NCBI RefSeq assembly: GCF_000730605.1
Contig: NZ_BBIS01000009.1
Coordinates: 1 to 64,000 of the forward strand
Source of the DNA: Pseudomonas monteilii NBRC 103158 = DSM 14164
Lineage (GTDB): Bacteria > Pseudomonadota > Gammaproteobacteria > Pseudomonadales > Pseudomonadaceae
Direction of reading: 5' to 3'
DNA: 64,000 bases
Part shown: positions 1 to 8,233 of the stretch, in pieces
Layout of the letters: each line of letters begins with the position of its first letter
Numbering within the stretch: the first letter of the stretch is position 1
Notes under the pieces: model-generated
Told to the model about the DNA's origin: nothing
Seen by the model: the letters and a program-made list of their open reading frames with translations, nothing else
Databases searched by the model: none
Program-made: the position numbers and the translations under genes

Positions 1-191
1 GAGCCGTGTTCCCAATGGATGTGTGGTTTGCTGTACTCACAGCCTTTGGTTTTGCCTTGATGGGTATTTGCGCCACTGTGTTATCTCGCTACCTGTACCA
101 GCGGCCACGGCTGGTAAATGGGCTAAACGTGGGCGCAGGCCTCACCTTCGTCGCATCTGGTGTTTCGATTGCGGCTTTGAGCCAGAGATAG
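1..191 (+). CDS. LysE/RhtB-family exporter, C-terminal fragment (cut by window edge)
   Basis: The frame is open from the window start and ends at 191. A GTG at 6 could be read as a start, but the in-frame codon before it is also sense, so this is most likely the tail of a longer gene. The visible 61 residues form one hydrophobic helix, a basic stretch (YQRPRLVNGLN) and a final helix (GAGLTFVASGVSIAAL). This is the usual ending of LysE/RhtB amino-acid exporters, which are about 200-residue inner-membrane proteins. The substrate cannot be inferred. Another small membrane protein family remains possible. Confidence 0.6.
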   Translation, partial: AVFPMDVWFAVLTAFGFALMGICATVLSRYLYQRPRLVNGLNVGAGLTFVASGVSIAALSQR

Positions 192-397
192 TGGGTGGGG
201 GAAAGCGGCGGGGCCTTGGATGAGCCCCGCGTTGTCCAGGCAATGAGCTTTCGCCACAATGCGCTCCGATCAAGTGCTAACCAGCAACCCACGTAGCAGC
301 AACTTGAGCGCGTCAGTCGCACTCCTGAAACGTGCAGATGCTTGATCCCCGTCGGCGATCCAGAAGCTGGCTTCAGACAATCTGCCATAGATCAGCA

Positions 398-586
398 ATG
401 CCAACCGTGTATGCCTATGATCCCCTGTATGGCATACCCGCGACCCGTGTTGATGCAACCTTCGCTGATGCCTATGCCGGCACGCGGGGCATCAGTTTCA
501 AGCGGATCGACGGCAGCTTCCACTTCGTCATGCTGGATCAACCCCAGGCGTTCGCCGAGGCAGTGGTCGATTTCCTCGGTCGCTGA
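398..586 (+). pseudogene. Alpha/beta-hydrolase C-terminal remnant
   Basis: From an ATG at 398 a 62-residue frame reads like only the last part of an alpha/beta hydrolase. It contains the segment around the family's catalytic histidine (GSFHFVMLDQP) followed by the final helix (AFAEAVVDFLGR). The nucleophile elbow and the rest of the fold are absent upstream, where the frame becomes low-complexity and arginine-rich. I see no clear ribosome-binding site. The best reading is a decayed gene whose 5' part was deleted; expression as a short protein is not excluded. Confidence 0.45.
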
Positions 587-610
587 GTTTTGCTAGCGCT
601 TGGCCGATCA

Positions 611-1009
611 TCAATGCGCAGCCGTCGGCAGCATGCCTGAGCGTTGGGCGTTGTGTGCGGCTTCAATCAACTGCAGGTTGCGATTGCGCAGCGCGTGGTT
701 GGCCCCGACACGCAGGTTGGAACGCAGCGCCAGCGTCTCTGCCTGTTCAAACTGCCCTTGCTGCAGGCGCAGAACGCCAAGGTAGTGCAAGGTTGCCGGG
801 TTGTTCGGCTGGATGTGCAGCGCGCGCTCAAGCGTTGCCGCAGCCTGGTCCAGTTGGCCGTCGGCATACTGCTGCGAAGCCGTTTCGATCAGCACGGTCG
901 ATGCCGTATTGCTGCGTGCAGGCGCAGAGCGCTCGCCGGCCAGCGCGTGAGTTGTTGCCCCTACGCTCAACAACAAAAGCAAGGCTGGCAGGGCAGGTGT
1001 GCTGGGCAT
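611..1009 (-). CDS. Small periplasmic TPR-repeat protein
   Basis: A 132-residue protein. The start at 1009 is chosen because it places a signal peptide at the N-terminus (LPALLLLLSVGATTHALA, cleavage near ALA-GE). The same frame is open to 1186, but that extension is proline/glycine-rich and unlike coding sequence. After the signal come about two tetratricopeptide repeats, recognisable from the A-x3-LERAL-x2-QPNNPATLHYLGVL pattern near residues 50-90. TPR proteins are protein-interaction scaffolds; no partner can be inferred. It is transcribed away from the divergent chemoreceptor at 1269. Confidence 0.65.
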   Translation of the reverse strand: MPSTPALPALLLLLSVGATTHALAGERSAPARSNTASTVLIETASQQYADGQLDQAAATLERALHIQPNNPATLHYLGVLRLQQGQFEQAETLALRSNLRVGANHALRNRNLQLIEAAHNAQRSGMLPTAAH

Positions 1010-1268
1010 TGGCAGTGAACTCGACAGGTCTTTGGCAAGCCGCTCGCGGGTAAGGGGCGAGGGGTCGCTATAGACCGCGAACCCGGGATGAAGTTCAAGC
1101 GTGGGCGGCGCACTGCCGCCGCTCCCGCCCCTGGGCTGGGCAACATCTGTTCGGTTACCGCCCATAACCGCTTCCAGGCACCTCAAGCCTGCGCCGGCAC
1201 CTCCGATAGCAGCACACCCACCGTCGAATCATCGACCAGAAGTGGTGCCAACCAGGAGTACTGCCCGC

Positions 1269-2894
1269 ATGCTTGCCAACCTGAAGATACGTACCGGAAT
1301 GTTCTGGGTATTGTCGCTGTTCAGCCTGACCTTGCTGTTTTCTACCGTGAGCGCCTGGTGGGCAGCTGTGGGCAGTGACCAGCAGATCACCGAACTGGAC
1401 CAGACCGCACACCAGTCGGACCGGTTGAACAATGCGTTGCTCATGGCGATTCGTTCCAGTGCCAATGTGTCCTCGGGTTTCATCGAGCAGTTGGGTGGCC
1501 ATGACGAGAGCGCAGGCAAGCGCATGGCGCTGTCGGTCGAGCTGAACGACAAGAGCCAGAAGCTGGTCGACGAATTTGTCGAAAGCGCGCGCGAGACCGC
1601 CCTTCGCACACTGGCTATCGAGCTGCAGGCTACCTTTGCCGAGTACGCCAAGGCAGTGGCGGGGCAGCGGGAAGCGACCCGCCAGCGTTCGCTGGAGCAG
1701 TACTTCAAGGTCAACAGCGACGCCGGCAATGCCATGGGCCGGTTGCAGGCGTTGCGTCAGCAACTGGTTAGCGCACTGAGTGAGCGGAGCCAGCAGATCA
1801 TGCTTGAGTCCGACCGGCGCCTGGCCCGCGCGCAATGGTTGAGCCTGGGCCTGCTGGGTGTGACCTTGCTGTTGGCAGCGCTGTGCTGGGCCTTCATTGC
1901 CCAGCGGGTACTGCACCCGTTGCGTGAAGCCGGTCGGCATTTCCAGCGCATTGCCGGTGGCGACCTGAGCGTGCCGGTGCAAGGCCAGGGCACTAACGAG
2001 ATCGGCCAGCTGTTCCATGAGCTGCAACGCATGCAGCAGAGCCAGCGCGATACCCTTGGGCAAATCGACCACTGCGCCCGGCAGCTGGACGCTGCTGCCA
2101 CGGCTTTGAACGCAGTCACCGAGGAAAGCGCCAACAACCTGCGCCAGCAGGGGCAGGAGCTGGAGCAGGCCGCTACCGCCGTGACCGAAATGACCACGGC
2201 TGTGGAGGAGGTTGCACGTAATGCCATCACCACTTCGCAGACCACCAGTGAGTCCAACCAGCTGGCCGCACAAAGCCGTCGTCAGGTCAGCGACAACATC
2301 GACGGCACCGAGGCCATGACCCGCGAGATCCAGACCAGCAGTGCGCACCTTGAGCAGTTGGTCGGGCAGGTACGGGATATCGGCAAGGTGCTGGAGGTGA
2401 TCCGCTCGGTGTCGGAGCAAACCAACCTGCTGGCGCTCAATGCCGCCATCGAGGCCGCCCGCGCAGGTGAGGCCGGCCGTGGCTTCGCGGTGGTGGCGGA
2501 TGAAGTGCGCACATTGGCCTACCGCACACAACAGTCGACCCAGGAAATCGAGCAGATGATCGGCCGCGTGCAGGCCGGTACCGAGGCCGCGGTGGCTTCG
2601 ATGCAAGCCAGTACCAACCGTGCCCAGTCGACGCTGGACGTGACCCTGGCCTCAGGGCAGGTGCTGGAGGGCATCTACAGTGCGATCGGTGAAATCAACG
2701 AGCGCAACCTGGTCATTGCCAGTGCGGCCGAAGAGCAGGCCCAAGTGGCGCGGGAGGTGGACCGTAACTTGCTGAACATTCGTGAGCTGTCGAACCACTC
2801 GGCGGCGGGCGCACAGCAAACCAGCGAAGCGAGCAAGGCGCTGTCGGGGTTGGTCGGGCAGATGACAGCGCTGGCGGGCAGGTTCAGGTTGTGA
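1269..2894 (+). CDS. Methyl-accepting chemotaxis protein
   Basis: A 541-residue chemoreceptor. An N-terminal membrane helix (about residues 9-31) is followed by a periplasmic domain of about 160 residues with four-helix-bundle character. A second membrane helix lies near residue 200, then a HAMP linker ([21 protein letters not shown]) and a cytoplasmic signalling coiled coil. The highly conserved hairpin tip is clear ([20 protein letters not shown], then [12 protein letters not shown]). The ATG at 1269 begins the typical [12 protein letters not shown] cap; the in-frame extension to 1101 is proline-rich and rejected. No C-terminal CheR-binding pentapeptide is seen. The ligand cannot be told from sequence. 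Confidence 0.95.
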   Translation: MLANLKIRTGMFWVLSLFSLTLLFSTVSAWWAAVGSDQQITELDQTAHQSDRLNNALLMAIRSSANVSSGFIEQLGGHDESAGKRMALSVELNDKSQKLVDEFVESARETALRTLAIELQATFAEYAKAVAGQREATRQRSLEQYFKVNSDAGNAMGRLQALRQQLVSALSERSQQIMLESDRRLARAQWLSLGLLGVTLLLAALCWAFIAQRVLHPLREAGRHFQRIAGGDLSVPVQGQGTNEIGQLFHELQRMQQSQRDTLGQIDHCARQLDAAATALNAVTEESANNLRQQGQELEQAATAVTEMTTAVEEVARNAITTSQTTSESNQLAAQSRRQVSDNIDGTEAMTREIQTSSAHLEQLVGQVRDIGKVLEVIRSVSEQTNLLALNAAIEAARAGEAGRGFAVVADEVRTLAYRTQQSTQEIEQMIGRVQAGTEAAVASMQASTNRAQSTLDVTLASGQVLEGIYSAIGEINERNLVIASAAEEQAQVAREVDRNLLNIRELSNHSAAGAQQTSEASKALSGLVGQMTALAGRFRL

Positions 2895-2941
2895 CGTTCA
2901 GTGCAGGGTGCGCCTGTATGCAGACGCGGGCTTGCCTACAA

Positions 2942-2960
2942 GGGGCTGCACAGCAGCCCC
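2942..2960. terminator. Hairpin between convergent genes
   Basis: GGGGCTGC, loop ACA, GCAGCCCC form a perfect 8-bp stem between the convergent chemoreceptor and MFS genes. It lacks a strong T-run on either side, so it is probably a bidirectional terminator or mRNA-end stabiliser. Confidence 0.5.
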
Positions 2961-2971
2961 GGCAATACAAC

Positions 2972-4198
2972 TCAGCCTGGCTGCGCCACCAGGCTGTTGC
3001 TGACGTTGCGGCCCAGCACCAACACCGTGACAAAGCCGCAGCCTACCAGCGCCGTGGCCAGGCTCAGCAGCACCGCTGTGCCCATATGGTCGACCACCTG
3101 GCCGCCGAAGAACGAGCCCACGGCAATGATCACCTGGAACATGGCCACGAACAGCGGCATGCCACGCTCGACATCCTTGGGGGCTACGACAAACATCCAG
3201 ATGTTGGCGCAGGCCGGGAACGCACCGAAGGCGAAGCCCCACAGTGCGATCAGCATCGCGGCGCCGGTCATGCCGGTGGCGAAGTGCGGGAACAGGGCAG
3301 TGCTGACGGCAATCATCAACGCGACCAGCATCAGGGTATGCCGCACGCTGCGGTTGGCTGCAAAGCCGGCGAAGATGTTACCCATGAAGCCGGCCACACC
3401 ATACAGCAGCAACAAGGAGCCGATCGTAGGCCCGTCGAACCCGGCATTTTGCTTGAAGAACGGTGCGACATAGGTGTACGCGGCAAAGTGCGCCAGGCCA
3501 ATCAGCAACACGGCGATCAAGCCGACCCGTGCTTGCGGGTTGATGAACAGCGCCGGCAGGTCGCTGATGCGAATGGCCTTTTCCGGCATCAGCCGCGGCA
3601 GCAGGAACACTTGGGCCAGCAGCACAGGCACACCCACCAGTGCGGTCACCAGGAAGGTCATGCGCCAGCCCATCAGGCCACTGAGCCAGGTGCCCACGGG
3701 TACACCCACGACGGTTGCCAGGGTTACGCCAGCCATGATGATGGAGTTGGCCTTGGCCACGCCCATGCCATCAGGTGCCAGTCGGCCGCTGAGGGCAATG
3801 GCGGTCGCCCAGAAACCACCAATGCTCACACCCAGCAGCACGCGGCCGACCAACAACAGGTTGAAGTCGCCGGCATAGGCCACGATCGCGTTGGCGATGA
3901 TCATGATCAGTGTCAGGCCGATCAGCAGGTAGCGTCGGTCCAGCGCACCCACGCCGACGGAAATCAGGGGGGCGGCCAATGCGGCCATGATGCCGGGCAG
4001 GGTCACCATCAGGCCGGCAAGGCCGGCACTGATGCCCAGGTCGCTGGCCACATCGTTGAGCACCCCCACCGGGAGGAACTCACTGGTGACCAGGGCGAAG
4101 GCACCCACGGCGACCGAGAGGATTGCCAGCCATTGCTGCAGGACACTCTGTTGACTATGTTCGGGAAGGCCGCGAGGGGCCTGGCGGTTGCTTGGCAT
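2972..4198 (-). CDS. MFS efflux transporter, DHA1 (SotB/YdeA-like) type
   Basis: A 408-residue inner-membrane protein with twelve hydrophobic segments, typical of drug:H+ antiporter-1 family MFS exporters. The first helix carries a signature similar to the sugar-efflux/arabinose exporters (AFALVTSEFLPVGVL). The helix 2-3 loop motif is present in relaxed form (GVGALDRRYLL), as is the helix-4 region (GRVLLGVSIGGFWAT). The substrate is unknown; sugars, amphenicols and other small molecules are all exported by relatives. It stands alone and converges on the chemoreceptor gene. Confidence 0.85.
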   Translation of the reverse strand: MPSNRQAPRGLPEHSQQSVLQQWLAILSVAVGAFALVTSEFLPVGVLNDVASDLGISAGLAGLMVTLPGIMAALAAPLISVGVGALDRRYLLIGLTLIMIIANAIVAYAGDFNLLLVGRVLLGVSIGGFWATAIALSGRLAPDGMGVAKANSIIMAGVTLATVVGVPVGTWLSGLMGWRMTFLVTALVGVPVLLAQVFLLPRLMPEKAIRISDLPALFINPQARVGLIAVLLIGLAHFAAYTYVAPFFKQNAGFDGPTIGSLLLLYGVAGFMGNIFAGFAANRSVRHTLMLVALMIAVSTALFPHFATGMTGAAMLIALWGFAFGAFPACANIWMFVVAPKDVERGMPLFVAMFQVIIAVGSFFGGQVVDHMGTAVLLSLATALVGCGFVTVLVLGRNVSNSLVAQPG

Positions 4199-4445
4199 GG
4201 GTTTGGTTCCATGAGGGATATCGCCTGTAGCAGGCGCAGGAGCGGGGGGATTTGCAGGGGATTATAGGGACGGCCTTGTCAGGACGACAGGCAGGCCGCT
4301 TGATAGTAAACATCAGCGCAATCGATGAAACACCGTGAGCAGAGCGCTTGCAATGGCAGTGTCACTGTAGGCAGTTGTTGCGGAACCTGGGAATGCTGCG
4401 GGTAGGGCAGCATTCGGAAAAAGGCTGCCCGCCTGGTCCGGTGTG

Positions 4446-5321
4446 TTATGGCGACACCAGCACATCACACTGCGATTCGTTCAGTACATGCTTGGTGACG
4501 CTACCCACCAACAGCTCCTCCAGCGCGCTAGTACCCTGCTTGCCGACCACGATCAGGTCGCATTCCAGCTCCTGTTCCTGTTCGGCAATGCGCCAGCCAG
4601 GGTCGCCATGCACCACGATCTGCCGTGCATCGGGCATGCCGGCTGCCTGGCTCAGGGCGGCGAGCTGTGTCACAGCATCCTTGCGGATCACATTGCGGTA
4701 ATGGGTGAGGGTGTCGTGGTCGATATGAGCGAAGCGCACGCTGCTTTCGAACGGTGCTTCGTACACATGTAACAGAATGATCTCGGCCTGTGGGGCAATA
4801 CGCCTGGCCAACTCGATGGCGCGCAGCGATACGGGGGAAAAGTCGACGGGAACCAGCACGGTGCGGTAGGCATCACGAGGGGCAGGCTTGACCACCAGCA
4901 AAGGGCAGGGCATGCGGTTGAGCATTTTCTGCACGGTCGAGCCCAGCAGCAGGCGCCGGGCCACGCTTTGGCCCCTGGCGCCGCACACCAGCAGGCTGCT
5001 GTGCTTGTCCTGTACCACCCGGGTGATTTCCGTGGTCACCGAGCCGCTGGCAACCTGCACACCTGCAGAGATGTCGTAGCGCTGGAACAGCATGGCGGCC
5101 AGCGCATGGATTTTTTCTCCGGCGCTATCCAGTACGCGCTTCAACAGGTCGTCGTCAGGCACTACCAACTGCTTCAGGCGCTCGAAGGGCGCCGGGTTGG
5201 CAACGTAGAGCAGGTCAAGCGAGGCCTGTTGCGCCTTGCTCAGGTAGGCGGCGCGCTCCGCAGCGTTGCGGGCATAGGGGGACAGGTCGGTGGCAACCAG
5301 TATGTGTTTCAGCGGGTTCAT
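4446..5321 (-). CDS. Universal stress protein, tandem Usp domains
   Basis: A 291-residue cytoplasmic protein of two fused Usp domains. Each carries the ATP-binding G-x2-G-x9-G-S/T motif: GARGQSVARRLLLGST in the first and GKQGTSALEELLVGS in the second. The start at 5321 follows a good AAGGAG site and opens with the standard Usp strand (LKHILVATDLS); the in-frame extension to 5351 is rejected. Such proteins bind ATP or related nucleotides and support survival under starvation, oxygen limitation or oxidative stress. It is monocistronic. Confidence 0.9.
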   Translation of the reverse strand: MNPLKHILVATDLSPYARNAAERAAYLSKAQQASLDLLYVANPAPFERLKQLVVPDDDLLKRVLDSAGEKIHALAAMLFQRYDISAGVQVASGSVTTEITRVVQDKHSSLLVCGARGQSVARRLLLGSTVQKMLNRMPCPLLVVKPAPRDAYRTVLVPVDFSPVSLRAIELARRIAPQAEIILLHVYEAPFESSVRFAHIDHDTLTHYRNVIRKDAVTQLAALSQAAGMPDARQIVVHGDPGWRIAEQEQELECDLIVVGKQGTSALEELLVGSVTKHVLNESQCDVLVSP

Positions 5322-5399
5322 GTGGGGCTCCTTGTCCAAGGTCGCGCACAAGGGTCAAGGGTGAACCTTGAGCACTGTGCGCCTGGCGGTGCTTGAGTC

Positions 5400-5690
5400 A
5401 TTCCGTGCTTGCGACCATCGTCGCGCGAACCCGGCGTGAGGGCTTGATGTGTGTCAATGGAATGGAGAAGCCCCAGCGCAATGAGGTCGGCCGGGTGCCC
5501 GGAAACGAACTTCGGTGCGATCACGGCAATCAGCACGCAGCCAGGTGCAGCGTTCAGCACTTGGGTCAGTTGTGGCCCCAGGGTGCGGTTACGCAGCATT
5601 AGAAAACCCAGTGCCGATGGAGAAGATCAAGCTGACCACCGAGCTGCCGGTGTAGCCGAACAGTTTGTGATGCCAGGTATCACGACAATA
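5400..5690 (-). pseudogene. Decayed azlD-like branched-chain amino-acid transporter subunit
   Basis: Read on the minus strand from about 5615 to 5475, one frame gives LMLRNRTLGPQLTQVL followed by NAAPGCVLIAVIAP and HPADLIAL. This matches what I remember of Pseudomonas AzlD proteins (about 105 residues). The family's last third is not continued in that frame, and the expected N-terminal helix seems to lie in another frame (FGYTGSSVVSLIFSIGTGF). No azlC partner is adjacent. This looks like a frameshifted and truncated relic filling most of the gene-free stretch 5322-5758. Confidence 0.5.
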
Positions 5691-5758
5691 TATTTATCCT
5701 TATCAACTTCAGGCCCTAGCATCTGTCGTCCGCCATCACCCATCCTCATGAGGTCTTG

Positions 5759-6544
5759 ATGAACAGTCCGCTCTTCGTACACCAACGTACCGCAGCCTTG
5801 CTTCTGCAGCACTGGCACAGCGGTGACCTGCTGACGGAGCTGCCCGCCAGCCTCAGGCCCGAGACGCTGACGCAAGGCTACGACAGCCAGGACCAGTTGT
5901 TTGCTGCCGCCGCTGGCCCGCGCGCCGGGTGGAAGCTGGGTGTCGGCAGCCCCGCGGGCATGCGTGCAGCCAATTTGTCCCGGCCCCTGATTGGCCAGCT
6001 GGAAGCCAAGCGCTGCCACGCAAGCGGTGCTCACATCGCACTGCCTGCTGTAACGCCCGTCACTGTCGAATGCGAGGTCGCCTTCGTGCTTGACCGTGAT
6101 ATCCCCCCGCAAGCCGGGCGGGTACCGGTCAGTGAAGATATCCGCGCCACCTGCGTCACGTTCGAAGTGGTGCGTTCGCGTTTCGTTGACCGCAAGGCTG
6201 TAGGCTGGCCGAGCTTTGTCGCGGACAACGTCGGGTTTGAAGCACTGGTGGTCAGCGACAGCCTGGGCGCAGGTATCGACATACCACTGTTGGCCGAACT
6301 GGCGCAGACCACCGAGGTTTACGTGGACGGCGAATGTCGGGCGCGGGGTTTGTCTGGCGATGCGGCAACCGATCCGCTGGTATCGCTGGCTCACCTTTAT
6401 GCCCACGCCGCCGAGCGTGGGCAGACCTTGAAGGCGGGTGATGTGGTGACCACCGGGGCGATGTGCCAACCGTTCGACCTGAATGGAACCGGGCATCAGG
6501 TCAGTGCCAGGTTCCTTGGCCAGACGTTGTCGTTCACCCTGTAA
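5759..6544 (+). CDS. 2-keto-4-pentenoate hydratase / fumarylacetoacetase-family enzyme
   Basis: A 261-residue protein with the fold of MhpD-type hydratases, which add water to 2-hydroxypenta-2,4-dienoate in aromatic meta-cleavage pathways, and of related decarboxylases. Recognisable parts are the metal-binding acidic segment (ECEVAFVLDRDIPP), the FEVVRSRF and FVADN core, and the final strand region GDVVTTGAMCQPFDL. It stands alone with no meta-cleavage genes nearby, so its substrate is open. The first ATG of an ATG pair after TTG is taken as start; the Shine-Dalgarno sequence (ATGAGG) is weak. Confidence 0.8.
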   Translation: MNSPLFVHQRTAALLLQHWHSGDLLTELPASLRPETLTQGYDSQDQLFAAAAGPRAGWKLGVGSPAGMRAANLSRPLIGQLEAKRCHASGAHIALPAVTPVTVECEVAFVLDRDIPPQAGRVPVSEDIRATCVTFEVVRSRFVDRKAVGWPSFVADNVGFEALVVSDSLGAGIDIPLLAELAQTTEVYVDGECRARGLSGDAATDPLVSLAHLYAHAAERGQTLKAGDVVTTGAMCQPFDLNGTGHQVSARFLGQTLSFTL

Positions 6545-6717
6545 CGGCCGACCACTGTTCGAATGCCGCCTGCATCCGCTGCCGTTTCAAGCGAGCTGAC
6601 CGGGGCCGACAGACCTTGCGAGCGCTCGATCAGTGGCGGTTCGTTGAATGAGGGTATTCAGCCTTTACCGTGCCTGATGAGCGCCCGCGCAATTTTGCAT
6701 GAGTCAGCTTGATGCTT

Positions 6718-6746
6718 TCCTTTAGCAGTACTAATACTAAAGAACT
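6718..6746. promoter_or_regulatory. Partly palindromic TAGTA-rich element
   Basis: A short AT-rich stretch, CTTTAGCAGTACTAATACTA and following bases, contains repeated AGTACTAA/ATACTAAA units. It lies about 15-40 bp ahead of the small ORF at 6758. It shares the core GCAGTACTAA with a site near 18296. It could be part of a promoter or an operator. Confidence 0.25.
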
Positions 6747-6757
6747 GCCGAAGAGGG

Positions 6758-6991
6758 ATGATCATGCAGACGCGCTTCGTTGTGGTTCCTGCCGTGCCGC
6801 TCCAGAAAGAAATCTACCCACGCCGCCTCGGCTTTCCTGCCGTGTTGGGGGAGGGCTACGACCTTTATGACACGCAAGACAAGATGCGCCTGAGCCTCAA
6901 CTTCCCGACCCGGGCTGCGGCGGAGTTCGAGTGCCTATGCCGTAACCGCTGCCCAGAAACAGATGAGGGGGGTATTGCCGGCCTTGGTTGA
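6758..6991 (+). CDS. Hypothetical 77-residue protein
   Basis: A short ORF preceded by a plausible ribosome-binding site (GAAGAGGG) and opening with two nearby ATG codons. The product has no signal peptide or membrane helix. It shows an ordinary globular composition until residue 58, then a cysteine pair region (ECLCRNRCPETDEGG). I do not recognise the family. It lies between the hydratase gene and the pst operon. Coding status is likely but unproven. Confidence 0.45.
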   Translation: MIMQTRFVVVPAVPLQKEIYPRRLGFPAVLGEGYDLYDTQDKMRLSLNFPTRAAAEFECLCRNRCPETDEGGIAGLG

Positions 6992-7068
6992 TGCCGGTGA
7001 GCCGCGCATGGCATCAATCTGCCGTGATGGCGCAACCAGAAAGCTCTAACGTGCGGCCTGCCATTCAA

Positions 7069-7086
7069 TAGTCACAAAGCTGTAAC
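7069..7086 (+). promoter_or_regulatory. PhoB box upstream of pstS
   Basis: TAGTCAC-AAAG-CTGTAAC is two 7-base half sites 11 bp apart, close to the Pho-box pattern CTGTCAT-N4-CTGTCAT. It sits about 45 bp upstream of the pstS start, the expected place for PhoB activation under phosphate limitation. This is inferred from pattern and context. Confidence 0.65.
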
Positions 7087-7131
7087 ACAGCTGATGCAAA
7101 GTGTGCCGGCCATCACACGGAGCACATTTTG

Positions 7132-8163
7132 ATGAAACGCCTGATGAAGTCTGCTGCACTCGCTGTTGCCGTTTCCCTCTGCGCCACTTCGGCAGCCTTT
7201 GCTTCCGAAAACGTTCGCCTGACCGGTTCCGGTGCCAGCTTCCCTGCACCCATCTACCTGACCTGGTTCAAGGACTTCAGCAAGAACACCGCTGGCGTCA
7301 CCGTTGATTACCAGTCCAAGGGGAGCGGGGCGGGTGTACAGGACTTCCTGAACAAGACCGTCGACTTCGCCGCCAGCGACTCGGCCATGAGCGAAGCAGA
7401 CATTGCCAAGGTTGGCGAAGGCGTGCAGTTGCTGCCAATGACCGCCGGTGAAATCGTGCTGGCTTACAACCTGCCGGGCAACCCTAAAGGCCTGAAGCTG
7501 CCGCGCGATGTGTACTCCAACATCTTCCTCGGCAAGATCACCCAGTGGAACGACCCGCAAATCGCTGCGGCCAACCCTGAGCTGAAGCTGCCTGCCACCC
7601 CGATCACCGTGGTGGTACGTGCCGACTCCAGCGGTACCACCGCCGTCTTCACCAAGCACCTGTCGGCCATCAACGCTGACTTCAAGCAAGGGCTGGGTGA
7701 AGGCAACACCGTTAACTGGCCGGCCACTGACAAGTTCATCAAATCGCCGAAAAACGATGGCGTAACCGCCACCGTCCGCCAGACCCCAGGCGCCATCGGC
7801 TACATCGAGTACGGTTTTGCCAAGCTGGCCAAGGTCGACTTCGCCGTGCTGCAGAACAAGGCTGGCCAATACGTCGTGCCGAACGCCGAGAGCGGTGCCG
7901 AAGCACTGGCTGCGGTGAACATGCCGGAAAACCTGGTGGCCTGGCTGCCAGACCCGACCGGTGCCAAGTCCTACCCGATCACCTCCTACACCTGGATGAT
8001 CTTCCGCAAGGACAACGGCAACCCGGCCAAGGCCAAAGCCATGCGTGAAATGGTCGAGTACAGCCTGACCAAAGGCCAGACCATCGCCGATTCGATGGGT
8101 TACATCCCGCTGCCACCGTCGGTTGTCGACCAGGTGCGCAAAGCGTCGGCCAACATCCAGTAA
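7132..8163 (+). CDS. pstS: Phosphate ABC transporter, periplasmic phosphate-binding protein PstS
   Basis: A 343-residue secreted protein: signal peptide of about 25 residues (ALAVAVSLCATSAAFA), then the PstS opening LTGSGASFPAPIYLTWF. The phosphate-binding segments include SKGSGAGV, FAASDSAMSE and RADSSGTT. It captures inorganic phosphate in the periplasm and delivers it to PstCA. The ATG at 7132 is preferred over the TTG three bases earlier. It is the first gene of pstSCAB, and a Pho-box-like site lies just upstream. Confidence 0.97.
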   Translation: MKRLMKSAALAVAVSLCATSAAFASENVRLTGSGASFPAPIYLTWFKDFSKNTAGVTVDYQSKGSGAGVQDFLNKTVDFAASDSAMSEADIAKVGEGVQLLPMTAGEIVLAYNLPGNPKGLKLPRDVYSNIFLGKITQWNDPQIAAANPELKLPATPITVVVRADSSGTTAVFTKHLSAINADFKQGLGEGNTVNWPATDKFIKSPKNDGVTATVRQTPGAIGYIEYGFAKLAKVDFAVLQNKAGQYVVPNAESGAEALAAVNMPENLVAWLPDPTGAKSYPITSYTWMIFRKDNGNPAKAKAMREMVEYSLTKGQTIADSMGYIPLPPSVVDQVRKASANIQ

Positions 8164-8175
8164 TACCCAGGCGCT

Positions 8176-8203
8176 CCCGGTATGGCAGTGAAGCCGTGCC
8201 GGG
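8176..8203 (+). terminator. Intercistronic hairpin between pstS and pstC
   Basis: CCCGGTATGGC and GCCGTGCCGGG can pair over 11 bp (two G-U pairs in RNA) around an AGTGAA loop. No strong T-run follows. It probably protects the pstS message or terminates part of the transcripts, giving more binding protein than membrane components. Confidence 0.5.
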
Positions 8204-8233
8204 CGTGTTTGTCCCTTGTCCCGGAATTTGCCC

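Noticed and set aside
1155..2606. A 483-codon minus-strand frame opposite the chemoreceptor
   Set aside because: No domain is recognisable, and the plus strand carries an unmistakable methyl-accepting signalling domain.
2891..4267. A 458-codon plus-strand frame opposite the MFS gene
   Set aside because: Composition is dominated by His, Gln and Gly and it mirrors the codon bias of the real minus-strand transporter.
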